Below are positions 9,257 to 16,883 of a stretch of 62,744 nucleotides of DNA, piece after piece (the first letter of the stretch is position 1; every line of letters begins with the position of its first letter). This stretch comes from JANSWP01 sp041941305 (GTDB lineage Bacteria > Bacteroidota > Bacteroidia > Chitinophagales > Saprospiraceae), in NCBI GenBank assembly GCA_041941305.1, contig JBGTQJ010000058.1:1-62744 (forward strand). The letters are read 5' to 3'. Below the pieces are notes generated by a model. That model was not told the origin of the DNA and did not search any database. It was given only the letters and a program-made list of their open reading frames with translations. A program made the position numbers and the translations under genes.

Positions 9257-10390
9257 ATGAGCCTAATTAAAACAATCACCAGGTCTATTGCAAAATTGAT
9301 CCCTTCACCTATAACAGTAGATTTTGAAAAAGGAGGAGGACGATTTGTCCAGGAAGTAGCGCCTTATCCTCCAGGAATTGTGGATGAATCTGTTCCAATT
9401 CATAAGACTGATGCAGGACTGGAATATGTTCGGACACCTGATGCCCGTTTTGAAAATTTGCCAGGGTATGACTTTAATCCCAATTATATAGATATTGAGG
9501 GAATGAGAATGCACTATGTAGATGAAGGAGAAGGACCTACTATCCTAATGTTGCACGGACAACCTTCCTGGTCTTTTTTGTATCGGAAGATGATTGTGAA
9601 ACTAGCACCCAAGGGGTACAGATGTATTGCTCCAGATATGATAGGAATGGGTAAGTCAGATAAGCCGATAGACGAAAGATATCATACTTACGATAAGCAC
9701 TGTGAAACCATCTTGGCTTTTATCAAAAGAATGAACTTGAAAAACATCACATTATTCATTCAGGATTGGGGCAGCCTGATTGGTTTGCGATTGGCAGGTG
9801 AAAATTCAGAACTCTTTTCCCGGGTAGTTTTGGCAAATGGCGATTTGCCGGTGTACAAAGAAGGAGGAAATCCACTGTATGTCCCCAATCCAGTCGTTGT
9901 AAATCCAAAAGTCAAAGGACTAAAAATGGCGATGGCTAGATATGCCGGTGCAGGTTTTGCTGTGAGTTTTCAATCCTGGATCCTATTTTGTTTGACCCAT
10001 ACCAAAATATTCTCAGGGGAAGTATTAGACATGATGACTGGCAATACGATGAGCCCTGCTGAAAAGGCAGCTTATGATGCTCCATTCCCATCGTTTATCT
10101 ACAATGCCGGTCCGAGATGCCTGCCTGCAATGGCAGTAGGCCTTACAGACCAAACCCGACCAGCATGGGAAGCATTGAAGCAATTTGATAAACCCTTTTT
10201 ATCCATTATTGGGCTGAAGGACAGGCTGTTAGGTAGAAAAAGTTTGCAAAAAAAATGGATTGAGGCAGTTCCTGGCGCCAAAGGACAAAATCATAGACAA
10301 ATTGCAGGAGCCCATCACTTTATACAGGAAGATAGTGGGGTATTAATGGCAGAAATAACGCATGAATTTATTCAAAACAATCCTGGTTGA
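9257..10390 (+). CDS. Haloalkane dehalogenase (HLD-I type)
   Basis: A 377-aa alpha/beta hydrolase closely matching haloalkane dehalogenases. The oxyanion motif HGQPSW (100-105) includes the Trp after Ser; the nucleophile elbow IQDWGS puts the Asp nucleophile at 170 with the halide-binding Trp at 171; a second Trp (241) lies in the cap; the acid is Asp322 in GLKDRLLG, at the position used by subfamily I; the catalytic His is 354 in GAHHFIQED. The reaction expected is hydrolytic cleavage of carbon-halogen bonds to alcohol plus halide in the cytoplasm. The N-terminal 60 residues (a basic amphipathic start, then FVQEVAPYPPG) extend beyond the usual core. Natural substrate unknown. Single gene after a repeat-rich leader. 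Confidence 0.88.
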   Translation: MSLIKTITRSIAKLIPSPITVDFEKGGGRFVQEVAPYPPGIVDESVPIHKTDAGLEYVRTPDARFENLPGYDFNPNYIDIEGMRMHYVDEGEGPTILMLHGQPSWSFLYRKMIVKLAPKGYRCIAPDMIGMGKSDKPIDERYHTYDKHCETILAFIKRMNLKNITLFIQDWGSLIGLRLAGENSELFSRVVLANGDLPVYKEGGNPLYVPNPVVVNPKVKGLKMAMARYAGAGFAVSFQSWILFCLTHTKIFSGEVLDMMTGNTMSPAEKAAYDAPFPSFIYNAGPRCLPAMAVGLTDQTRPAWEALKQFDKPFLSIIGLKDRLLGRKSLQKKWIEAVPGAKGQNHRQIAGAHHFIQEDSGVLMAEITHEFIQNNPG

Positions 10391-10811
10391 AATTAGAGTT
10401 GGAGGTATTTAAAAGAATCTAAACTTTATTTTGAGGGGTGCTGTGCTGGTTGCTGATTTGCTGGGTATTGCTGATACCATTGAGATGTGAATAGCGGGGT
10501 GCAAAATGGTGTTAGCAATCGAGCTTAGGTATTCTTGGTACTCGTTAAAAAAAGGAGTTGTTCAAAATTGCTTTATATGGTTTAAAGTTGTTCAAAATTG
10601 GAAACACTTTAACTAAAAGACTGATGTTCAGTCCATTGGGAAAAAGCGAAACTACTTTAAACAATTTGGAACCTGTTGAACTAGTTTTGCACATGTATTT
10701 ATCAACTAAAAAACTAGTATATGGGATTAATGCTGTTATTGGAGACAAAAAAAAGCGAAGTTTGATGAACTCAAACTTCGCTTTTAAGCATATTGGAGAT
10801 TGATAATTGAT
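10391..10811. other. Intergenic region with degenerate repeats and terminator
   Basis: About 420 bases with GTTGTTCAAA-like repeats (10555-10690), related to those at 16327-16410, and a terminator near the right end. A reading frame crosses it but uses a TTG start and repeat DNA and is not believed. Confidence 0.6.
10743..10785 (-). terminator. Intrinsic terminator of the DUF3276 gene
   Basis: A perfect 15-bp stem (10751-10765 with 10771-10785, AAAAGCGAAGTTTGA) and 5-base loop. On the minus strand it is followed by eight T residues, placing it 27 bp past the stop of the leftward DUF3276 gene. Confidence 0.9.
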
Positions 10812-11261
10812 TTACCAGCTCATGTCATCTTCTGACTCTACTTCGGATTCTTCAGCAACCTCAACTGCTTCGCCTTCATCCGTCTCTTCTGCATCATCTG
10901 CATCATCTGCATCTTCTCCATTTGCTGCAGCTTCTGCTTCAGCAGCTGCTTCTTCAGCTCTTTTAGCCTCCCACTCTTCATGACGACGAGTATATTCGTC
11001 ATAATCATAATCCGGCATCAGTTCGGTTTTGATGTGATTGATAACATCCTCCAAACTTGCGAGGAAGCGATTAAAATCTTCTTTGTAAAGGAAGATTTTA
11101 TGTCTCTCATAGCCGTTGCCGTGGAATTTCTTCGTACTTTCAGTGAGCGTCAAGTAGAAATCTTCACCCTTGGTTCTACGCACATCAAAAAAGTAAGTTC
11201 TTCTTTTTCCCGCACGTACTTTTTTTGAATACACGCTCTCAAATCTTCTTTGGTTTTCCAC
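10812..11261 (-). CDS. DUF3276 / PUR-alpha-like nucleic-acid-binding protein
   Basis: A 149-aa cytoplasmic protein. Residues 1-90 match the DUF3276 (bacterial PUR-alpha-like) fold: basic start, SKKVRAGKRRTYFFDVR, DFYLTLTES, KIFLYKEDFNRFLASL. Residues about 95-149 are an acidic, low-complexity tail rich in Glu, Ala and Asp. Pur-alpha relatives bind single-stranded or RNA nucleic acid; an acidic tail is common among Bacteroidota homologues (from memory). The start is GTG with an in-frame stop two codons upstream, which fixes the N-terminus closely. It has a matching promoter (11381-11410) and terminator, thus a monocistronic unit. Confidence 0.9.
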   Translation of the reverse strand: MENQRRFESVYSKKVRAGKRRTYFFDVRRTKGEDFYLTLTESTKKFHGNGYERHKIFLYKEDFNRFLASLEDVINHIKTELMPDYDYDEYTRRHEEWEAKRAEEAAAEAEAAANGEDADDADDAEETDEGEAVEVAEESEVESEDDMSW

Positions 11262-11380
11262 AATTCAGAAATTTAGTTAAAAAATACGGTTCACAGTCGT
11301 TAGTTTGGGAAATGAACTTGGCACTAACAATTTACTTGAAAATGCGAACCTCATAACTCAAACTCCTAACTAAGCCCTTA

Positions 11381-11410
11381 CAAATGTAGCTAATTGTATA
11401 AAATATCAAA
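11381..11410 (-). promoter_or_regulatory. Bacteroidota-type promoter for the DUF3276 gene
   Basis: Read on the minus strand: TTTG (11407-11410), 18-bp spacer, TACATTTG (11381-11388). Both boxes match consensus; the start codon is about 120 bp downstream at 11261. Confidence 0.6.
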
Positions 11411-11554
11411 AAAATTACCTCGGAAAGTTGGGCTTAGCTATTAGTCGGACAAAAAAATGAGTCAATTTTTATCTTAAACTTCCCGTATTTGTAAGAGTTT
11501 CAAAGAATTATATGACTTTTGCCACATTCCGAAATATAACTTCTAAACTAAGTA

Positions 11555-12460
11555 ATGAACGAAAAACTAAAGCGCTGGTCTGAGGTTGGTGAATACATTC
11601 CTTACGGACCTTTCGAACATAAAATTTTTGTCAAACAATTAGGCAATCCTAAATCTGCACCCGAAAAGACATTGTTGTTACTGCATGGCTTCCCAGAATC
11701 TTCCTATTCCTACCACAGGGTTTTGGATGGTTTGAGCCAGGTATTTGATAGAATCATCTTGTTTGATATGCTCGGCTACGGTTTGAGTGATAAACCGGTG
11801 GAAGGTTACACTTACTCTTTGTTTGAGCAGGCAGATACTGTTTTTAGGGTTTGGAAGCATTTTGGTGTGAAAGGAGGTCATTTGTTGTCTCATGATATGG
11901 GAGATAGCGTGGCAACTGAAATTTTGGCTCGACATGAAAATGGACTTATGCCGGGGTGGTTTTCCGATGGTTTGCAAAGCATCACCTTCACCAATGGCAG
12001 TATGGTTCTGGGTTTGGCAAAATTGAGAATCACCCAAAAATTGCTGTTATCGAATTATGGCTATTATTTGAGGAAGATCGCCAAATGGAAAGTTTTTCAT
12101 CAGCAGGTGCGTAGTGCACACGGCAATTCCAAATTGTCAGACGAAGCCATCCGGATGCTATGGGAGGCCAATATCCTGAAACATGGACATCACAAATCTT
12201 ACTTGACCATTAAATACTTGAATGATCGCAAGCGATTTGAGACTACGAGATGGCTGCCTGCATTGGCACAAACGAAATTGCCCGTTCATTTGTGTTGGGG
12301 AGATGAAGATGCCGTCGCAAGGATTGAGATGGTTTATTATTTAAAAGAGCAGGTTTGTAAGGAAGCAAAATTGACTGTTATGGAGGGGGTGGGGCATTTT
12401 TGTCAGTTGGGGAGTCCGGAGCAGTGGGTTGAGAGTGTTTGTGGGTTTTTTAAAGGTTGA
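11555..12460 (+). CDS. Alpha/beta hydrolase with Asp nucleophile (epoxide hydrolase / dehalogenase-like)
   Basis: A 301-aa alpha/beta hydrolase. HGFPESS (44-50) is the oxyanion region of epoxide-hydrolase-like enzymes. The nucleophile elbow is LSHDMGDS, giving Asp114; the residue after it is Met instead of the Trp that binds halide in true dehalogenases, so dehalogenase activity is doubtful. A later GDEDAV supplies the acid and GVGHF the catalytic His. It is likely a soluble hydrolase of an epoxide or related ester; substrate unknown. It lies 2 kb from the haloalkane dehalogenase but on its own transcription unit. Confidence 0.85.
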   Translation: MNEKLKRWSEVGEYIPYGPFEHKIFVKQLGNPKSAPEKTLLLLHGFPESSYSYHRVLDGLSQVFDRIILFDMLGYGLSDKPVEGYTYSLFEQADTVFRVWKHFGVKGGHLLSHDMGDSVATEILARHENGLMPGWFSDGLQSITFTNGSMVLGLAKLRITQKLLLSNYGYYLRKIAKWKVFHQQVRSAHGNSKLSDEAIRMLWEANILKHGHHKSYLTIKYLNDRKRFETTRWLPALAQTKLPVHLCWGDEDAVARIEMVYYLKEQVCKEAKLTVMEGVGHFCQLGSPEQWVESVCGFFKG

Positions 12461-12525
12461 GTGGGATTCAGAGAATTTTGATTAAGATTTGTTGGAATAG
12501 ACTTTTGATCGCTTCGCTATCGGAG

Positions 12526-12564
12526 GTCAGATGGGTTCGAGTTCTTGCTATCAATCCGTCTGAC
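12526..12564. repeat. Imperfect hairpin after hydrolase gene
   Basis: GTCAGATGG pairs with CCGTCTGAC (one G-T pair) around a 21-base loop, between two converging genes. No T run on either side, so a role as terminator is uncertain. Confidence 0.45.
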
Positions 12565-12607
12565 TTCTTCGTAGGCGTTCCTTGGACTATTTCTCTATAA
12601 TTGGATA

Positions 12608-12883
12608 CTACTGGTTCTCCAGAACTTTTTTCCTGGCTTTTTCTGATGAAATAATCGGCACAATTTCAAAATCTGCCAGGTCTTCCCAGTAACTGACCCA
12701 TTCCTGTAGTTTTTCCACTGATTCACTTTCCATGAGTTGGTAACAGATTTCAACATTTACGTCTATCCAGCTATCGAGGTATTTGACGCCATTTGGAAGC
12801 AATCGCCCTTTTTGGTCGAAGCGTTCATATAGAGCTTTGACTTTATCTGGATGGAAGCGTTCGATGACCATGTATTTTTTCAT
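12608..12883 (-). CDS. DUF3303-like small protein, coupled to the nucleotidyltransferase
   Basis: A 91-aa cytoplasmic protein beginning MKKYMVIERFHPDKVKALYE, with PNGVKYLDSWID, CYQLMESES and LQEWVSYWEDLADFEIVP. This strand-helix layout matches DUF3303 (dimeric alpha/beta barrel-like) proteins, which are uncharacterised. The start at 12883 was chosen because its ATG overlaps the stop of the upstream gene by one base (TAATG), typical of translational coupling; a seven-codon longer version is possible but less likely. Function unknown. Confidence 0.8.
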   Translation of the reverse strand: MKKYMVIERFHPDKVKALYERFDQKGRLLPNGVKYLDSWIDVNVEICYQLMESESVEKLQEWVSYWEDLADFEIVPIISSEKARKKVLENQ

Positions 12884-13746
12884 TAATTTTTTTTTGAAAA
12901 CCAAGCAATTAAATATTCAATCACATTTTCATCTTCTTCAATATTGTATTCAAACTGCAAATCTTCAGCAACAAATAATGCCATTTCTCTAAATAGTTCT
13001 ATGGCTAAAAACAAGGCTTTCCAGATGTTTTGTGCATCCGAATCAGGATAAGTAGCCATTAATCTTTTCCATAATTCAGGAGGTAAATGATCCTTAATAT
13101 TTCTTCCATGTTTGCCAAAACTGAGCTTGAAATTGGTTTTGCTGCCCATATACCATTCCAGCATTTGCATCAGCATATTTCGAAAAGAACCTTCAAATAT
13201 GGCTTTGGCGTAAGTGATTTCTGCTCTATGTAAACCTTTTACAACATATGGCACAAGCCACCAAAATTCATTGCAACAATCTTGAAATGCCTTTTCAGAG
13301 GGCTCTTGTATCAAATAGTCTTTTTCACTTGAAGTTGGGAGCTTCGGCAATTTTTCTTTTTTATCCAATAATACCATGCTCAAACTATCAAAGTTTTCTT
13401 GGTTTAAATAATTTTCAAGCTTCATTAATGTCAGATCAATCCGATTCCAATCTTTGAACAACATCAGGTATGCCAGGCGATTGTTGTTTTCAGGAGCAGG
13501 AATGACCATTTCATTCGGCTTCTGGAGAATGATTCTTTCTCCGAACTGGTCGATCCAGTTTTCATCTTTTCTAAATGATTCAAGTTCTTTTACAAGGAAA
13601 AGAATATCAAAATCCTGAAAGGCGTCCTTCTTTGCAGCAGGATTTGCCCTGGAACCGTTGAGGATGACTGCCAGGATTCTGGTATCTTCCCTGGCGATTT
13701 GGAGGATTAATTCCCTTATTTGTTGAGCGGATCTTTTTGCAGGCAT
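12883..13746 (-). CDS. Aminoglycoside 6-adenylyltransferase-like nucleotidyltransferase, ANT(6) family
   Basis: A 287-aa protein with the ANT(6)/AadK layout. The nucleotidyltransferase signature is visible at about 29-50: LNGSRANP followed by QDFDILFLV, where the two Asp residues bind metal. Later blocks typical of the family follow: RLAYLMLFKDWNRIDLTLM (third acidic residue), EFWWLVPYVVKGL, MLQMLEWYMGSKTNF and SFGKHGRNIK. Family members transfer AMP to streptomycin-type aminoglycosides. The gene looks native, with base composition like its neighbours and no mobile element, so it may be an ancestral homologue; resistance cannot be inferred. Its stop overlaps the start of the DUF3303-like gene. 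Confidence 0.87.
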   Translation of the reverse strand: MPAKRSAQQIRELILQIAREDTRILAVILNGSRANPAAKKDAFQDFDILFLVKELESFRKDENWIDQFGERIILQKPNEMVIPAPENNNRLAYLMLFKDWNRIDLTLMKLENYLNQENFDSLSMVLLDKKEKLPKLPTSSEKDYLIQEPSEKAFQDCCNEFWWLVPYVVKGLHRAEITYAKAIFEGSFRNMLMQMLEWYMGSKTNFKLSFGKHGRNIKDHLPPELWKRLMATYPDSDAQNIWKALFLAIELFREMALFVAEDLQFEYNIEEDENVIEYLIAWFSKKN

Positions 13747-13791
13747 GTTTTGTAATGATGAATGATGAGTGATGGGTGATGGAATTGAGGC

Positions 13792-16287
13792 TTAGATTGG
13801 GTCAACATCTACGTTTACTCTTACACCTGAAAATCCTTGAGTTTGTTGCATTTCTCTGCTTGCTTCCCAAACTGTTTCTTTTGCTTTGATGATGATTTCC
13901 ATTTTTCGCTCCAACTTTATTAGGATATCTAAAAGGTATTGTCCACGAACACGACCCACATAGGGAATGGCCGGACCAATCACTCGGTTGCCCAATTCAC
14001 CTTTTAGCACTTTGACAAAGATTTTAGCCCCATCATTCAGCACTTGTGGCTTTTTGTGTTTCAAGGTGATTTTGATGAGGCGCATAAAGGGCGGGTAATA
14101 GAAAGCATGTCGCTCCATGATTTCGCGATTGAAGAACATGGTGTAGTCGTTATTCAAAATTTCCTGCAAAACGGGGTGCGTGACATTGAAGGCCTGTACA
14201 ATCACTTTGCCCCGTTTGTGCTTTCGCCCTGCTCTTCCTGCGACTTGGGTAATTAGATGAAAACCCCGCTCACTGCTTCGAAAATCCGGAAACTGCAACA
14301 GTTGATCGGCACTCAAAACCCCCACAATACCAACATTTTCAAAATCAAGCCCTTTGGTGACCATCTGCGTTCCTACCAGGATGTCCAGACGCTTTTCTTC
14401 AAAGTCATTGATGATTTTGGCTGCAGCATTTTTGGAACGGACGGTGTCGTAATCCATCCTGCCAATTCGAGCCATGGGGAGATAAATCTTTAGTTCGTCC
14501 TCTATTTTTTCTGTACCAAATCCTTTTAGCTTTAAATCGATGCCACCACATGCAGGACAGTTTTTGTAAATCGGAGCTGTGTAGCCGCAATAATGGCATT
14601 GCAGATTGTGTCTGAATTTGTGATAGGTCAAACTCACATCACAATGCTTGCATTCAGAGTGCCAACCGCAATTTCCACAGCGTAGGGTAGGGGCGTAGCC
14701 GCGTCTGTTCTGGAATAAGATAGCTTGCTCTCCTCTTTCTATCGCTGCCTGCAATTCTTCCAACAGAACGGAAGTGAAATGTGATTGCAATCGGCGCTGT
14801 TCCAATTCTCGTTTGGCATCTACAATGACAATTTCCGGCATTTGTAAGCCACCAAATCGCTCCTTCATTTCCACCAATCCGTATTTTCCCTTTTTTGCGT
14901 TTTGATAACTTTCCACGGAGGGAGTAGCTGTTCCCAATATTACTTTGGCTTTGTGCAAATGCGCTAAATAAATCGCCACATCTCGCCCATTGTATCGAGG
15001 GGCCGGGTCATTTTGTTTGTAGGAAGTATCATGCTCTTCATCAACAATCACCAAACCCAGATTTTGGAAAGGCATGAATATGCCAGAGCGTGCCCCAAGT
15101 ACAATTGGCTTACCAGCTAATATCTCCTTCCATATATCCACACGTTCGTTGTTGTTGATTTTGTGATGGTAAACGGCTATTTGGTCACCAAAGATTTTTT
15201 GAAGACGGGCAATGATTTGAGTGGTGAGGGCAACTTCCGGAAGGAGGTACAATACCTGTTCTCCCTTTGCCACCGCTTCCTTCATCAATTCTACATATAC
15301 CCGCGTTTTTCCACTTCCGGTAACTCCGTGTAGCAGCACCACGCTTTTGCTTTCCAAATGCGTTTTGGTTTCAGAGATGGCCTGTGTTTGCTGTTCAGAC
15401 AGCTCATGTGCCTCTGCCAATTCATCTTCATATCCACCAACCCGACTGATTTCCTTTTCGAATATTTCAAAAATCCCTTTTTTGACCATTGCCTTGATGA
15501 CCGTGCTATCTGCTCCTGCTTTCTTATAAACCTCAGATTTTTTCGCAAAGTCTTTGCCCCTCGACAATTGAATAAATGCCATCAAGGTCTCCACCTGCCG
15601 ATTGGAGCGTTTGCACAATTCAAATGCCTCTTCCAATTTCTCAGGTTGACTTTTGTAGGGCTCCTGTAATCGAATACAATGAATCTTCTTGGGTTTGTAT
15701 TTTTCCTGTAAATCTTCGTACAGATAAACCACCTTTTTCTCAATCAGGCGATTAATAATGGGGTATATGGTTTTTTGATTCAAAATCTTCTGCACATCTC
15801 CTATAGTGATTTCATTTTGAATCGTCAGTGCTTCCGCAATCAAATATTCCTTATCGCTCAACTCCTCAGCATTGTCCATCAAATCAAAAATAGGACTTAG
15901 CACCAATCTGCGCTCACTCGCCAATTTCAAATTAGCCGGCAAAGCTGCATCCATCACCTCCCCTATGGTACAGCAGTAATATTGGGCCAGCCAGGTCCAG
16001 AGTTTGAGTTGGGTTTCATTGACCAAAGGTTCCTCATCAATAACCGACAAAATGGGCTTGGTGCCGTGTTCCGGTTTCTTATTATGAACCTCTGCTACAA
16101 GCGCTGAGTACGTTTTATTTTTTCCAAACTGCACTTCTACCCGAATGCCGAAATGAACTTTGGATATGTATTCCTCTGGAATGTAATAGGTATAAGGCTT
16201 GGGTACTGCTAATGGTAAGATGACCGTTGCGTAGGTATTGGTAGCTTCTGTTGGGTGAAAGATTTCAGTTTGATTGCTTGAGTTCAA
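13792..16287 (-). CDS. priA: Primosomal protein N', replication restart helicase PriA
   Basis: An 831-aa superfamily 2 DNA helicase that recognises stalled or repaired forks and reloads the replisome. Order of domains: N-terminal 3'-DNA-binding domain (about 20-110), winged helix, Walker A GVTGSGKT (about 318-326), DEEH box (about 416), SFTSVL-containing linker, a zinc-binding insertion with four CxxC pairs (about 532-586: CGNCGW, CKHC, CHYC, CPACG), and helicase motifs V/VI (GTQMVTKGLDFENV, QVAGRAGR). Length and motifs are those of a full, active enzyme. No ATG exists near the N-terminus; TTG at 16287 is the best start. It lies 45 bp downstream of the ANT(6)-like gene's start on the same strand, and could be read as the first gene of a three-gene run. 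Confidence 0.96.
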   Translation of the reverse strand: MNSSNQTEIFHPTEATNTYATVILPLAVPKPYTYYIPEEYISKVHFGIRVEVQFGKNKTYSALVAEVHNKKPEHGTKPILSVIDEEPLVNETQLKLWTWLAQYYCCTIGEVMDAALPANLKLASERRLVLSPIFDLMDNAEELSDKEYLIAEALTIQNEITIGDVQKILNQKTIYPIINRLIEKKVVYLYEDLQEKYKPKKIHCIRLQEPYKSQPEKLEEAFELCKRSNRQVETLMAFIQLSRGKDFAKKSEVYKKAGADSTVIKAMVKKGIFEIFEKEISRVGGYEDELAEAHELSEQQTQAISETKTHLESKSVVLLHGVTGSGKTRVYVELMKEAVAKGEQVLYLLPEVALTTQIIARLQKIFGDQIAVYHHKINNNERVDIWKEILAGKPIVLGARSGIFMPFQNLGLVIVDEEHDTSYKQNDPAPRYNGRDVAIYLAHLHKAKVILGTATPSVESYQNAKKGKYGLVEMKERFGGLQMPEIVIVDAKRELEQRRLQSHFTSVLLEELQAAIERGEQAILFQNRRGYAPTLRCGNCGWHSECKHCDVSLTYHKFRHNLQCHYCGYTAPIYKNCPACGGIDLKLKGFGTEKIEDELKIYLPMARIGRMDYDTVRSKNAAAKIINDFEEKRLDILVGTQMVTKGLDFENVGIVGVLSADQLLQFPDFRSSERGFHLITQVAGRAGRKHKRGKVIVQAFNVTHPVLQEILNNDYTMFFNREIMERHAFYYPPFMRLIKITLKHKKPQVLNDGAKIFVKVLKGELGNRVIGPAIPYVGRVRGQYLLDILIKLERKMEIIIKAKETVWEASREMQQTQGFSGVRVNVDVDPI

Positions 16288-16883
16288 TATTTCCCTTCTT
16301 TATTCTTTTGTTTATGGCTTTTTATGTTGTTCAAATTTGTTCAAAGTCGTTCCAGGTTGTTTAAAGGTTGTTCAACCATTTTGAACGACTTTGAACCATT
16401 TTAAACTACATTTTAACAAAGTTGAGCCATGTAAAAGTTTAAATTATAAGTTGTAAAAGTATCATTTTTTTGATTAAAAAGGTTGTAATTTTATTTTGAT
16501 GATTTTTTGTCATTTTTAAATGTTTCCCAAAACAAATGATGTTTATTAATTATAGATTAGAAGGGGTTCCAGGTGAAGCCATTTATCGTTGGCAATTATT
16601 CAAATGCTCTGGGAGCGCCTTGAAATTGGTTTAAGAATAGGAAAGGTTCAGAGAAAAGATTAATGCAATTTCGAAAAACATAATACCTTATTATCCATAA
16701 TTATCATTGGGCTGGATCCTCTAAAGCGCATATCTTGCCCCTTTATCTCTCCCCTGACAATTAAAAAATACCACACATTCTTCTATATGACTTTTCTTTG
16801 TAATTTGCGCCCCGTTTTTTATTTGCCATTTCTGAAGACCACATAGGAAATTGATTATCAAGTATTTGTAAACTCTTATTAGT
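16288..16883. other. Intergenic region with inverted TTGTTCAAA repeats
   Basis: About 600 bases between divergent genes. It holds an inverted-repeat cluster (16327-16410) and an AT-rich stretch ahead of the TonB receptor, including GTATTTG near 16861-16870. No gene seen. Confidence 0.6.
16327..16410. repeat. Inverted repeat cluster GTTCAAAGTCGTTC
   Basis: GTTCAAAGTCGTTC at 16339-16352 is perfectly inverted at 16383-16396 and flanked by more TTGTTCAAA / TTGAACCA units. Similar units appear at 10555-10690 and near 55826-55860, so this is a dispersed motif. Confidence 0.75.

Noticed and set aside
10558..10803. Plus-strand reading frame of 81 codons between the dehalogenase and DUF3276 genes
   Set aside because: TTG start, composed largely of repeat and terminator DNA, no signal or family resemblance.
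12500..12600. tRNA gene (a GGTTCGAGTTC-like T-loop)
   Set aside because: No acceptor stem, D-arm or anticodon arm could be built around it.
12883..13746. Acquired antibiotic resistance gene
   Set aside because: No mobile element, integron or GC shift around it; treated as a native family member.
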